A stretch of DNA of 52,626 bases from Chitinophagaceae bacterium (GTDB taxonomy: Bacteria; Bacteroidota; Bacteroidia; Cytophagales; Cytophagaceae). Location of the stretch: assembly GCA_028288405.1 (NCBI GenBank), contig JAQBNS010000056.1:1-52626 (forward strand). The letters are read 5' to 3'. The position numbers and the translations under genes are program-made. Every line of letters begins with the position of its first letter. Position 1 is the first letter of the stretch. The notes beneath the pieces are model-generated. The model saw only the letters and a program-made list of their open reading frames with translations, did not search any database and was not told the DNA's origin. Below, piece after piece: positions 36,284-44,958 of this stretch.

Positions 36284-36586
36284 ATGAAAATAGTGACTAA
36301 AGAATTTTATGCAGTATTGTTTATTTGCATCCTCAACGGTTTCATCTATTTTTTGCTCTTACCTTATGTGCAACAAACAGCCAATAGTCACCTGAACGCA
36401 GGTCCTTTTTATGGAACGATCTCTTATCTGCTATCTATCATCTCTTTGGTAACAGGACTCAGCATCTCTGTTAAATACAAATCCGTCAAGTTTCTTTTAT
36501 TTTTCTTTCTTTTATCCGGCACCTTTTGTTATTGGGGTTACAAGCTGTGTTCCTTATATTGCGAGGGCTGCATGAATAGTGGTTAA
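36284..36586 (+). CDS. Small membrane protein
   Basis: I chose the ATG at 36284 (MKIVTKEFYAVLFICILNGF), just after csaA; the 36260 start overlaps csaA by eight bases. Three hydrophobic segments fill 100 residues. The tail CSLYCEGCMNSG has three Cys. Function unknown. Confidence 0.55.
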   Translation: MKIVTKEFYAVLFICILNGFIYFLLLPYVQQTANSHLNAGPFYGTISYLLSIISLVTGLSISVKYKSVKFLLFFFLLSGTFCYWGYKLCSLYCEGCMNSG

Positions 36587-36618
36587 GTTCTTAACAATAC
36601 TAAACAAAATCAAATAGA

Positions 36619-37530
36619 ATGGTTCCTCATTTACAATATGATATAAATAAGTTCCTTCAAGAAATTGAAAAACATTCGGAAGGAACACTAGATGAGAATC
36701 GTACTTCTTTGCAAGACCTTATTAATATTCTTGGAGACCTTGTAGATTCTTTAGCAGATGCTAAAATAAAAATTCCAGAGTGGAAATATCATTTGCAGAC
36801 ACTGGTAAATAAAATAATCTTCACATCTACCTCTATTAATCAGTTAACACATGGGTATAATATACAATCTTTTAAAGATCCTAAATTAAAATTTAAAGTA
36901 ATTGATTATCCTTCCATATACATTCTCACAAGATCATTAATAGAGAACTATGTAACCTTATGTTATATATACAATAACAAATTGGAAGAAGGAGAAAAAC
37001 TTTTCCGGTTTAAGCTTTGGCAAGTATCAGGCTTGTTAACTAGGCAAAACTTCTCAGATCCTAAGGGAGACTTTAATATTGAGAAAAAAGAAGAAGAAGC
37101 AGAAATAATCCAAAAAATACTTTTGGAAATAGAACAAATGGACGAATTCAAAAATCTAGAGAAACGAAAACTAAACCAACTAAAAAATTATGGGCTTCAT
37201 CGCGTTGATTCTTGGCATAAATTAATTGATGAAAGTAACTTAAAGCAACCTCTATTCTCAAATACATATTCCTTTTTCTCCGACTATGCACATTCAGAAT
37301 ATTTAAGTATTCTTCAAATAGGTCAATCATCTTTAAATTACAATGATAATAATACGATATCAAATGCAAAAATGGCTTTAGCCCATGTTCGAATGATAAT
37401 AGCACTTTGCGTTAAATTTTACATTTCAAACTATAAAACCGCTGAAATAGTTTTTAATACTTACCCATCAACTCATCAAACTGTATTAAACATCTGGGCC
37501 AACATAGCTGAAAAGAAACAAGATATCTAA
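36619..37530 (+). CDS. AT-rich helical protein, DUF5677-like
   Basis: This 303-residue, all-helical protein has RSLIENYVTLCYIYNN near residue 106 and FSDYAHSEYLSILQIG near 222, the layout of DUF5677-type proteins. Base composition is clearly more AT-rich than its neighbours (many AAA, AAT, TTA codons), and it interrupts a run of ordinary genes, suggesting acquisition by transfer. DUF5677 proteins often lie in defence or mobile contexts, but the family match is only by eye. Confidence 0.6.
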   Translation: MVPHLQYDINKFLQEIEKHSEGTLDENRTSLQDLINILGDLVDSLADAKIKIPEWKYHLQTLVNKIIFTSTSINQLTHGYNIQSFKDPKLKFKVIDYPSIYILTRSLIENYVTLCYIYNNKLEEGEKLFRFKLWQVSGLLTRQNFSDPKGDFNIEKKEEEAEIIQKILLEIEQMDEFKNLEKRKLNQLKNYGLHRVDSWHKLIDESNLKQPLFSNTYSFFSDYAHSEYLSILQIGQSSLNYNDNNTISNAKMALAHVRMIIALCVKFYISNYKTAEIVFNTYPSTHQTVLNIWANIAEKKQDI

Positions 37531-37551
37531 TTGCGGTACATATTATAAAAA

Positions 37552-37926
37552 ATGAATCTCAACCAAATCACCATTCCCGTACAAAACATCGAACGCGCCA
37601 TTACTTTCTACGAAGAACTCGGTCTCACACTCATCGTCAAAGCCCTGCCCCATTACGCCCGGTTTGAATGCAACGAAGGGCAGTCTACGTTTTCTCTACA
37701 TCAAGCAAGCGGACCTTTGAACAACGGGGGGACCTGGATCTATTTTGAAGTAGAAAAGCTAGATGAAAAAGTTGCGGAGCTGGTACAAAAAGGATATCTT
37801 TTTGAAGAATTACCCAACGGCAAAAGCTGGTTGTGGCGCGAGTCCAGATTAAAGGACTTGGATGGCAATCAACTGATTTTGTATTACGCGGGAGAGAATA
37901 GAAAAAGTCCACCCTGGAAGATTTAA
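37552..37926 (+). CDS. VOC superfamily protein
   Basis: ITIPVQNIERAITFYEELGLTLIVK opens a single VOC domain, and WLWRESRLKDLDGNQLILYYAGE is the typical closing block with D-x-D-G-N. At 124 residues it is one full domain that would dimerise. Substrate unknown. Confidence 0.85.
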   Translation: MNLNQITIPVQNIERAITFYEELGLTLIVKALPHYARFECNEGQSTFSLHQASGPLNNGGTWIYFEVEKLDEKVAELVQKGYLFEELPNGKSWLWRESRLKDLDGNQLILYYAGENRKSPPWKI

Positions 37927-37937
37927 TTAACCAATAT

Positions 37938-38639
37938 ATGAAATACTTTTTTTTTCTATTTTTAATAGTTAGTGTGGTACTTCCAGGCAAGGCACAAAAA
38001 CGCCTATTTAAAAATGTAGAACAATACAGCGAATGGATGATGGGATACTATCAAAATCCTGAACCTGAAAAATTATATTCGGCGTTTGAATTCGGAACCA
38101 GCAACAAGGAAATTGGTCAAACAGGCGGCAGGCATTTACTCATCGCTTTTTTTGGATCCATCTTTAGGTATGACAGCACTCAGATTCAGGTATTCTATGA
38201 TAAGATAAAAAAGAAACGCACCATCGATACACACTTTGGTTTTGTAGGTTCGTTATGGTCTGCCAATACGCTGTATAGTAAAATAATTTTAAAAGAATAC
38301 CTGGCGTCGGACTATGCCGCATCCTATAAAAAGATCAATAGAGAAAAACCACCCTTCAATATTTATAAAGATACCATTTCTGATCCTTCTCACCTTGATC
38401 TCGTCTGGGCAGATTTCTTTGCGACTGGTAATGCTGAAGATATTCAGCGTATCATTTCCGTACTTTCTCAAAACGATGAACTGTCAGAAGCTGCTCGATG
38501 GTCTCTAACCAGCAACGCTATCCATTATAAAAAAGTGAAAGAAATATTAAACAATGAAAATAAACATACAACGGATGAAAAGACAAAAAAATGGTTGAAT
38601 AAAATCCTCTCTGACGTGTCGCACGCAGATGTCCATTAG
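37938..38639 (+). CDS. Secreted protein of unknown function
   Basis: A signal peptide (FFFLFLIVSVVLPGKAQ) precedes about 215 residues of helical sequence, including LVWADFFATGNAEDIQRIISVLSQNDE, in which a short HEAT/TPR-like pair can be seen. No known family is recognised. It precedes the esterase gene by 25 bases. Confidence 0.6.
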   Translation: MKYFFFLFLIVSVVLPGKAQKRLFKNVEQYSEWMMGYYQNPEPEKLYSAFEFGTSNKEIGQTGGRHLLIAFFGSIFRYDSTQIQVFYDKIKKKRTIDTHFGFVGSLWSANTLYSKIILKEYLASDYAASYKKINREKPPFNIYKDTISDPSHLDLVWADFFATGNAEDIQRIISVLSQNDELSEAARWSLTSNAIHYKKVKEILNNENKHTTDEKTKKWLNKILSDVSHADVH

Positions 38640-38664
38640 CATTAAGGATCACACATCATTCTCC

Positions 38665-39369
38665 ATGAAAACCTATACCCTCATCCTGCTAACTTTATTA
38701 TTTATGAGTAGTGCTTACGATTTCAAAGAACCAGATCCCTTGTTGTTTTATGTACACAGAGCACCTACCATAAAATCAACCAAACCTCCCCTGTTGATTT
38801 TATTACACGGCACAGGAAGCAACGAGCAAGATCTTTTTTCATTTGCGGATCAACTCCCCGGAAAATTCCTGGTGGTGTCGGCACGTGCGCCTTATACGAT
38901 TGAGAGAGGCAGTTATACCTGGTACGAATTGCATTTTGTGAACGGCAAACCTGTTTATAATAAAGAGCAAGCGGAGCAAAGTAGAAAAACAATTCTTGCT
39001 TTCATTGAACAATTGAAAACCAAACACGATTTTGATCCGGCACAAGTGTACCTATGCGGCTTCAGTCAGGGTGGTATTATGTCGTATAGCGTAGGACTGA
39101 CGCGTCCTGATAAAGTGAAAGGTATTGCTGTGATGAGTGGCAGATTGCAGGAAGAAGTAAAAAACATGGTCGCGCCAAAAGAACAATTGAAATCGCTGCA
39201 GGTATTTATTTCTCACGGCACGCAAGACAATGTGTTGACGGTACAATATGCCAGAGAAAGCGAAGCTTATTTAAAGCAATTGGGCATCACGCCTCAATAC
39301 AAAGAATATCCTGCGCCGCATACGATCAGTCAGGATATGTTTAGGGATTTGTTGAATTGGTTAAACTAA
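38665..39369 (+). CDS. Alpha/beta hydrolase (phospholipase/carboxylesterase family)
   Basis: The start at 38665 (MKTYTLILLTLLFMSSAYDF) gives a signal-like N-terminus. The 38629 ATG would overlap the preceding gene. LILLHGTGSNEQDLF is the oxyanion-hole region and CGFSQGG the nucleophile elbow (Ser). SHGTQDNVLT supplies Asp and PAPHTIS the His, completing the triad. The LysoPLA/carboxylesterase family hydrolyses short acyl esters. Substrate unknown. Confidence 0.87.
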   Translation: MKTYTLILLTLLFMSSAYDFKEPDPLLFYVHRAPTIKSTKPPLLILLHGTGSNEQDLFSFADQLPGKFLVVSARAPYTIERGSYTWYELHFVNGKPVYNKEQAEQSRKTILAFIEQLKTKHDFDPAQVYLCGFSQGGIMSYSVGLTRPDKVKGIAVMSGRLQEEVKNMVAPKEQLKSLQVFISHGTQDNVLTVQYARESEAYLKQLGITPQYKEYPAPHTISQDMFRDLLNWLN

Positions 39370-39384
39370 AAAATCATTTAGCTC

Positions 39385-40341
39385 ATGATCAAAAAAATTA
39401 ATCTTGTTCTATTATGTTTATTATTGTCAATATCGCAAACTTTTGCATGCATGCAAGAAAATAGAGTATCACTCGATGGTACTATAAGTTTCAGTATGGG
39501 CAGAGATTTTAAGAATGAAAATTATTGGAAAAAAGACTTCGGTTCTGTTAACCACCTTCATTGGTTGGACAGTTTATGGAAAACCAATAAATCTATTGAA
39601 GACTATAATGATTATGGCGTTCAACTCGCATATTTAAAACGATACAAAAAAGCATTAGCTGTATTTCAGCATATTGAACAAATGAAGCCTGGCCTTTATA
39701 ATACAATGGCGAATATGGGTACTACATACGAATTATTGGGACAAGACAAACTCGCTCTTGAATGGATCAAAAAAGCTGTTGCTAAAAACCCTGATTCTCA
39801 TTATGGCAGCGAATGGTTCCACGTCAAAATATTAGAAGCAAAAATTAAAGGTCCTTCATCATGGAACAGTATATTCTTAATCGGAACAGATTTCGGCACA
39901 GATTCTATACCTAAAAGTAACCTCTCTAAAAAAGAACTGAATAAGCTAACAGAAGCTATGTTCCGCCAGCTTATAGAAAGAATGAAATTCATCAAACCTA
40001 AAGATGAGATGATGGCCTTATTATTATTATTTGAATATGGAAATATTGCTGCGCTTGCTGAAGATGCCACTTCTTCATATAGAATCTATAAAATCGCTAA
40101 AGAATATGGAGCCTCGGGGGAATTGTTTAACAAACGATATGCTTTTGCAGAGAAGCTTCAAGAAAAAATCAACGTGTATGAACATAAGCTGGATCAAAAA
40201 AGGACACAGCAAGCAAGAACAACACAGATAAAAAAAGAATTATCCAAAGATTATACTTCTTACCTGATCATCAGCCTCTGTTTTATTATCATCTTATCCA
40301 CTGGAGCTTTCTTATGGTTCAAGTATAGGAAACAGAATTAA
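39385..40341 (+). CDS. TPR-containing membrane-anchored protein
   Basis: A signal peptide (LVLLCLLLSISQTFAC, possibly lipidated) is followed by TPR-type pairs (DYGVQLAYLKRYKKALAVFQ, NMGTTYELLGQDKLALEWIKKAV) over residues about 70-150. A helical middle and a C-terminal membrane helix (YLIISLCFIIILSTGAFLWF) complete it. It may scaffold envelope proteins. Function unknown. Confidence 0.7.
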   Translation: MIKKINLVLLCLLLSISQTFACMQENRVSLDGTISFSMGRDFKNENYWKKDFGSVNHLHWLDSLWKTNKSIEDYNDYGVQLAYLKRYKKALAVFQHIEQMKPGLYNTMANMGTTYELLGQDKLALEWIKKAVAKNPDSHYGSEWFHVKILEAKIKGPSSWNSIFLIGTDFGTDSIPKSNLSKKELNKLTEAMFRQLIERMKFIKPKDEMMALLLLFEYGNIAALAEDATSSYRIYKIAKEYGASGELFNKRYAFAEKLQEKINVYEHKLDQKRTQQARTTQIKKELSKDYTSYLIISLCFIIILSTGAFLWFKYRKQN

Positions 40342-40348
40342 AATACAG

Positions 40349-40774
40349 ATGTATTCTATTATCAAATTCCATCTTTGTCTCTTGCTTTTGATCATGACTA
40401 ATAGTCAAACACAAAAACCAACCTTCACTTACCTTACCGGAAAAACTTACTCCGCCGAAATCAGGGCCAGTTGCAAGTCCATGTCTGACAGCACCTGCAT
40501 GCTGTATACTTTTTGTATACTTCACTTTAAACAAGATCATGTAAGCGTTTACTACATCACCAAAGCCTCCTGTACCAATAAAAGCAGAGAAGCCGGTTAC
40601 ACTTCCAATACCCAAGAGGAACAAGTATCTTATACATGGAGCTTGAATAAAAACACGTTAACGATCGAAGGCTTTGATGAGTTTGCACCTTTTAAAGTTG
40701 AAGGTCATCAATTGAGAGGGACAAAGAAAGTCAACGATAAAACAGAAGTGTTGGAGTTTAAAGAAGGTATTTGA
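40349..40774 (+). CDS. Small secreted protein
   Basis: Residues 1-20 (IIKFHLCLLLLIMTNSQTQ) look like a signal peptide. About 120 residues of beta-rich sequence follow, with four Cys (SCKSMSDSTC, TFC, ASC) that could form disulphides. It starts seven bases after the TPR gene. No family recognised. Confidence 0.6.
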   Translation: MYSIIKFHLCLLLLIMTNSQTQKPTFTYLTGKTYSAEIRASCKSMSDSTCMLYTFCILHFKQDHVSVYYITKASCTNKSREAGYTSNTQEEQVSYTWSLNKNTLTIEGFDEFAPFKVEGHQLRGTKKVNDKTEVLEFKEGI

Positions 40775-40788
40775 TGTAACTGATCATA

Positions 40789-40842
40789 CTACTAATATGA
40801 TCTCGTCTGACCCCTAAATCCCCTAAATCCCCTAAAGGGGCA
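40789..40842. repeat. Family B repeat with duplicated core
   Basis: CTACTAATATGATCTCGTCT precedes CCCCTAAATCCC twice in tandem, then CTAAAGGGG. The 5' flank (TAATATGATC) is shared with the 26955 copy. It marks the left edge of the AT-rich island, between convergent genes. Confidence 0.8.
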
Positions 40843-40917
40843 ATTATATAGTTGGTAGACCAATAAAAGTCTTCCTTTTTCTGTAAAATAAGCAATTTCG
40901 AGCGAAAAATAAAGACT

Positions 40918-41787
40918 CTATTTTCGTCTACCTTGAATTTTTACTTTGAGCGTATCAGAAAGAACTTTGTTTTCTTGTTCCAAAAGAAGGATTATTCTTT
41001 CATTTTGATCTTGCTGAACCTTAATTGATTTTTGTATTTCATCGAATTGAGATGAATCAATTTTGGGATCAGATTTCATTTGATCTTCCGTAAGGTCAAT
41101 TTGTTTTTGAGAAAAGTAAATTGAAATCACGATACCTATTAGAGATAGAAATAATGCAATAAAAGACCACCATTTTGCTTCCTTTGATTGTTTGAAGGAT
41201 TCTTGAAGTTCCTGGTATTCTAATAATCTAAAAATAGATTCAGTAGTGGCAAAATGCTTCTCGTGCCACGTTTCATGTATTTGAGCTTTGGTGTCAGTAA
41301 TCTCTCTATATATTTTTATTAGGACATTATCATTTTCTATACTAATTCCATAGATATTTCGAACAGTATATAGATACTCAGCAAATGTTAAGCCTTCTAA
41401 CCAGCTAGCTTTAAAAATTTGCAGTGAAACTATATATATGTCTTCATTATTATTTTTGCTTCTCCCAGAGAAAATAGGGACACGATGTAATGGAACAGGG
41501 GTGCTCAATTTCGAAGTATGATTATCTATTCTAGCGAAATCCTTTGCTCTTCCTTTTGAGGTAAATAGCGATTTATAGAGAGAGCCAAAATCTTCTCCCG
41601 TTATCTCAACAAATATCCTATTAACAAATTGATTGTATCTAAAACCTTCGGATCCTTCATCTTCTATAGTATAACCCTTTTCTAATAAAAAATCATATAG
41701 TTCATTATAAGAGTATCCTCTATGTTTGGCTCCATAAAAAAAATCAAAAGCCTCTTTTAGAGCTTTCTTATATTCTTCATTTTCCAT
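40918..41787 (-). CDS. Membrane-anchored protein, paralogue 2 of the island operon
   Basis: This 289-residue protein begins ENEEYKKALKEAFDFFYGAKHRGYSYNELYDFLLEKGYTIED, whose helix-turn-helix-like order suggests a winged-helix fold. A middle domain ends ATTESIFRLLEYQELQESFKQSKEA. One TM helix (about 206-226, WWSFIALFLSLIGIVISIYF) precedes a coiled coil (SIKVQQDQNERIILLLEQENK). It is an obvious paralogue of the preceding gene and lies two bases after it. It is the last gene of the operon. No known family recognised. Confidence 0.7.
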   Translation of the reverse strand: MENEEYKKALKEAFDFFYGAKHRGYSYNELYDFLLEKGYTIEDEGSEGFRYNQFVNRIFVEITGEDFGSLYKSLFTSKGRAKDFARIDNHTSKLSTPVPLHRVPIFSGRSKNNNEDIYIVSLQIFKASWLEGLTFAEYLYTVRNIYGISIENDNVLIKIYREITDTKAQIHETWHEKHFATTESIFRLLEYQELQESFKQSKEAKWWSFIALFLSLIGIVISIYFSQKQIDLTEDQMKSDPKIDSSQFDEIQKSIKVQQDQNERIILLLEQENKVLSDTLKVKIQGRRK

Positions 41788-41789
41788 TT

Positions 41790-42662
41790 CTATTTTTTTT
41801 GAGTTTTTAATTTAAGCATATTGGAAAGTGGTTTGTTTTCTTTTTCTAGAAGGAGGATTATCCTTTCATTCTGATCTTGCTGAATTTTAATGAGCCGTTT
41901 CATGTCGTCATTTTGCTTTTGTTGTACCTCAGCCATCTCCGTTATTTGATCAAATTGATCTTTATGAATTTTAGGATCACTGTTGATTTGATAAAATGAA
42001 ATGGCTATTGAAGCTAGGAAGGTAACTATAGATATTCCTATTGCCCATTTAGCTTCTTTTCGTGCATCCTTTGATTCTTTGAGAGAGTGTTGCAGCTCTT
42101 CGTATTCGAGCAATCTAAAAATGGATTCAATGGTTGCCCAATACTTATCATCTGGATTAAATGTAGTAGTTGGTGGTTGTGTAATTTCTTTATAAATCTG
42201 ACTTAGTACTGGGTCAGGAAAAAACAATCGTTTTTCATTTTTGATATGATTACAATATTCAATAAATGAAACACCATCTTCCCAGTTATCATGAAAATAT
42301 CTTAACGAAAGAACGTAGATATCAATATCATTTTTCTTGTTATTTCTTTGATTAACAAATGGGACGTTTTTTATATGATACTCTGCTTCAAGTATGCCAT
42401 GTGATAAGGTTTCTAAATTTCTACGATTTAATTTTGCCTCTGCAAATACTCCAGGCAAGTTAAGATTATGATTTGTTATTTCTCTAAATGCTCCACAAAC
42501 GTGTCTGTTGAATTTGAACTCGTTATTGCCTTCGTTTTCTATTTTGTATCCTTTATTAATCAAATAATCATATAGTTCTTTATAGGTACGTCCTATTGGT
42601 CTTTCTTCATAAAAGAAATAGAAAGCATCACGCTTCATTTGTTTGTATTCAGCAATTTTCAT
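41790..42662 (-). CDS. Membrane-anchored protein, paralogue 1 of the island operon
   Basis: I chose the start at 42662 (MKIAEYKQMKRDAFYFFYEE) because it aligns residue for residue with its paralogue and gives 290 against 289 residues; the ATG at 42680 would overlap the previous gene. Order: a winged-helix-like N-terminus (RTYKELYDYLINKGYKIEN), a middle domain, ATIESIFRLLEYEELQHSLKES, a TM helix (WAIGISIVTFLASIAISFYQI) and a coiled coil (MAEVQQKQNDDMKRLIKIQQ). Tandem duplication is evident. Confidence 0.7.
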   Translation of the reverse strand: MKIAEYKQMKRDAFYFFYEERPIGRTYKELYDYLINKGYKIENEGNNEFKFNRHVCGAFREITNHNLNLPGVFAEAKLNRRNLETLSHGILEAEYHIKNVPFVNQRNNKKNDIDIYVLSLRYFHDNWEDGVSFIEYCNHIKNEKRLFFPDPVLSQIYKEITQPPTTTFNPDDKYWATIESIFRLLEYEELQHSLKESKDARKEAKWAIGISIVTFLASIAISFYQINSDPKIHKDQFDQITEMAEVQQKQNDDMKRLIKIQQDQNERIILLLEKENKPLSNMLKLKTQKK

Positions 42663-42669
42663 AGTTGGT

Positions 42670-42936
42670 TTATTGTCCAATATCAGCTATTCTATCTTTA
42701 AACCACTTTACTGTTGATTTATCTTTATCAATCCATTCAGTAGTTACTTTATTACCTCCTGCAATAAGTTTTAAATGATCTTTTTCATATTTATCAATCT
42801 CACCAGATATCTTTTGGATTTGATCAACAACATGTACAGAATTTAACTCATCAACTGTCAAAGACTCTTCTTTTGAGGCAAGAGTAGCTCGTAGCTCTTT
42901 TGCTATTTTAGAAAATATTTCTGAATCATTATTCAT
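42670..42936 (-). CDS. Small helical protein of the island operon
   Basis: An 88-residue, charged, mostly helical protein (EIFSKIAKELRATLASKEES, IQKISGEIDKYEKDHLKLIA). It starts 30 bases after the previous gene and ends seven bases before the next. No domain is recognised. Its size suggests a small adaptor or subunit. Confidence 0.6.
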   Translation of the reverse strand: MNNDSEIFSKIAKELRATLASKEESLTVDELNSVHVVDQIQKISGEIDKYEKDHLKLIAGGNKVTTEWIDKDKSTVKWFKDRIADIGQ

Positions 42937-42966
42937 GACAATATGGTTTACGTGATAAATAAGTTG

Positions 42967-43914
42967 CTAAAGTACTGGATGGAATTCCTCTTTACGTTCA
43001 AGATATTTTTTATACATTTTGGTTTGCTTAACGAGTTCCACGTCCTCCCGCAAATTTGATTTCAAATTTGCAAAACTTCTAAACAACGCTTCGTCTTGGG
43101 TTCTATCAACTAGAGGATCATAGTTAAACATATCTATATAGAAGGTTCTCGATTCACGTTTTGTATGAGTAATGTAGAATAGATAGTTTTTCCTTAGAAG
43201 GTATTCAGTAATTTCAGGGAAACGATCTTTTTTATTATATCTGGCAAAATAATTTACAGGAAATGGAATATTTAAAGATTCTACCTGCATTTCTCTAAGT
43301 AACATTTTTTCTATGTATGGGTTTTCTGCAAATGTTAAAGAATCCCATAAGCTTGTTCGCAGATCTCTATTTTGTCTTGATTTAATTAGATCAATCATTC
43401 TATCGATTTGAATTCTATTGAACCCCTTTCTCTTTTCTAACTTTATTTGTTCTAGATAGGTATTAATTTCCAATGTTAGGTTTTCCATTTCTAAGCTGTC
43501 CAATAAGGAATCAATCAATTTGTCTCTTTCTTTTGCGGTATGTTCAGCAAACAATTGATCCATATTGTGTTTGATTTTATCAAGCATTTTTTTGGATTTC
43601 TTTAAGGTTGTCCTTGAAGGAATGATAATAAAGAATAATCCATATAATGCGAAAGCTGCTAGTAAACCTCCGATACACACAGTATAAGTAGTATTCAATG
43701 TATCATACCTATCGATGATTTTTTGATCATAATCCACTTTAGAAAGAAGATCTAAATTTGCTTTCCTTAAACTATCGTTTAGTTTTAGATAATTATTATA
43801 TTGATATTCTAATGTATTTATCCTTTGTCCGTGTTCGCTTAGGGCAATTGAATCAGCATTTTTAGAAAATGAGATCAGGGGTAAAAGAAAAAGAAATATA
43901 AAAATGTATTTCAT
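42967..43914 (-). CDS. Envelope protein with signal peptide, coiled coil and TM helix
   Basis: A signal-peptide-like start (YIFIFLFLLPLISFSKNA) leads to a coiled coil (RINTLEYQYNNYLKLNDSLRKA), a TM helix at about residues 76-98 (YTVCIGGLLAAFALYGLFFI) and a large cytoplasmic helical and mixed region. The gene begins three bases after the stop of the preceding gene. It may sense or transmit across the inner membrane; no homologue recognised. Confidence 0.65.
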   Translation of the reverse strand: MKYIFIFLFLLPLISFSKNADSIALSEHGQRINTLEYQYNNYLKLNDSLRKANLDLLSKVDYDQKIIDRYDTLNTTYTVCIGGLLAAFALYGLFFIIIPSRTTLKKSKKMLDKIKHNMDQLFAEHTAKERDKLIDSLLDSLEMENLTLEINTYLEQIKLEKRKGFNRIQIDRMIDLIKSRQNRDLRTSLWDSLTFAENPYIEKMLLREMQVESLNIPFPVNYFARYNKKDRFPEITEYLLRKNYLFYITHTKRESRTFYIDMFNYDPLVDRTQDEALFRSFANLKSNLREDVELVKQTKMYKKYLERKEEFHPVL

Positions 43915-43917
43915 GTT

Positions 43918-44922
43918 TTAATTAAGTTTAAGTGTTTGTGCTGTATCTGCAAACCATTCCGAAAATGTTGGATCTTGTTTCATCTTTTCCCACACCATCT
44001 TTATTACGACCTCCATGCCTTTATCCTTCGCCTTGGAAAACATTTTACCTATTATCCCTTCTTTAACAGTTTTTTGTGGGAGTTTAGAATCAATCAGCAA
44101 TAATGACTCATCAATTAGTTGATATAAGGTGTCTAAACCAATTGTTAAAAACTCGTTTTGGTTTTTGAACTCCTCTTTCATTTCAGTAACTATTTCCTGC
44201 TTCAATTTTTCAAAGCTAACTGCATATGATAATTGTTCTGATCTGCTGAATTCTTCTCCTACAGAATACAATCCAAAAGCCTTTGCATCTAAGTTCTGAG
44301 CATGCTTTAGTCCACCAATAATCAACCTAGCATAAACTAATGCTCCAGTTGAGCCAGGGTATTCCACCACAAAATCCTTTTTTGACAAACTTCTTGTGAT
44401 TTCTAAATGCTCATAATCTACATCTTCCTTTAATCCACAACCAGAATAAATATAGTTTATGCACCAATAGTCCTTGATTCCTTTCTTACTAATATCATAC
44501 AACTTCATCAATATAAAATTTTCTTTTTCCTCTATAGTGAAATTTTGCCTTTTCAAATATAACTCTTCTGAATAGTTTACTAAGAGATCAGAAATTTCTA
44601 TATCAGTTAACTGTGTATTTATTTCAGGGATCTTTGCATGTATATCTTCCCTAACGTGCTCATTGTTGTACTGTATAGATCCAAGATTGTATCTTTTAGG
44701 TTTTGCATTTCTGTAATCTATATAGAATCTATTGTTAACATTATTAAAGGATTGCTGTAGAAACGATATGATTCTTTTGTTTAATTCATTAAACTCCTCT
44801 TTATATGAAGCAACATCTCTTGGTTGAAAAATTATCAATTGTTCTAGCTCCTTTTTAAATCCTTCGTATTTTTCAACGAATTCACTAAGTGAAATAGTTA
44901 GTTGCAAAAAATCATTACTCAT
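43918..44922 (-). CDS. Soluble protein of the island operon
   Basis: This 334-residue protein without TM segments is helical at both ends (LTISLSEFVEKYEGFKKELEQ; GMEVVIKMVWEKMKQDP). A central block is ENFILMKLYDISKKGIKDYW, then YINYIYSGC-like and GALVYARLIIGGLKHAQ. No known domain is recognised. It begins 36 bases after the membrane protein gene. Confidence 0.6.
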   Translation of the reverse strand: MSNDFLQLTISLSEFVEKYEGFKKELEQLIIFQPRDVASYKEEFNELNKRIISFLQQSFNNVNNRFYIDYRNAKPKRYNLGSIQYNNEHVREDIHAKIPEINTQLTDIEISDLLVNYSEELYLKRQNFTIEEKENFILMKLYDISKKGIKDYWCINYIYSGCGLKEDVDYEHLEITRSLSKKDFVVEYPGSTGALVYARLIIGGLKHAQNLDAKAFGLYSVGEEFSRSEQLSYAVSFEKLKQEIVTEMKEEFKNQNEFLTIGLDTLYQLIDESLLLIDSKLPQKTVKEGIIGKMFSKAKDKGMEVVIKMVWEKMKQDPTFSEWFADTAQTLKLN

Positions 44923-44958
44923 AGCTGTATCATTTTAGATTTTAACTTTTGTATTTGG

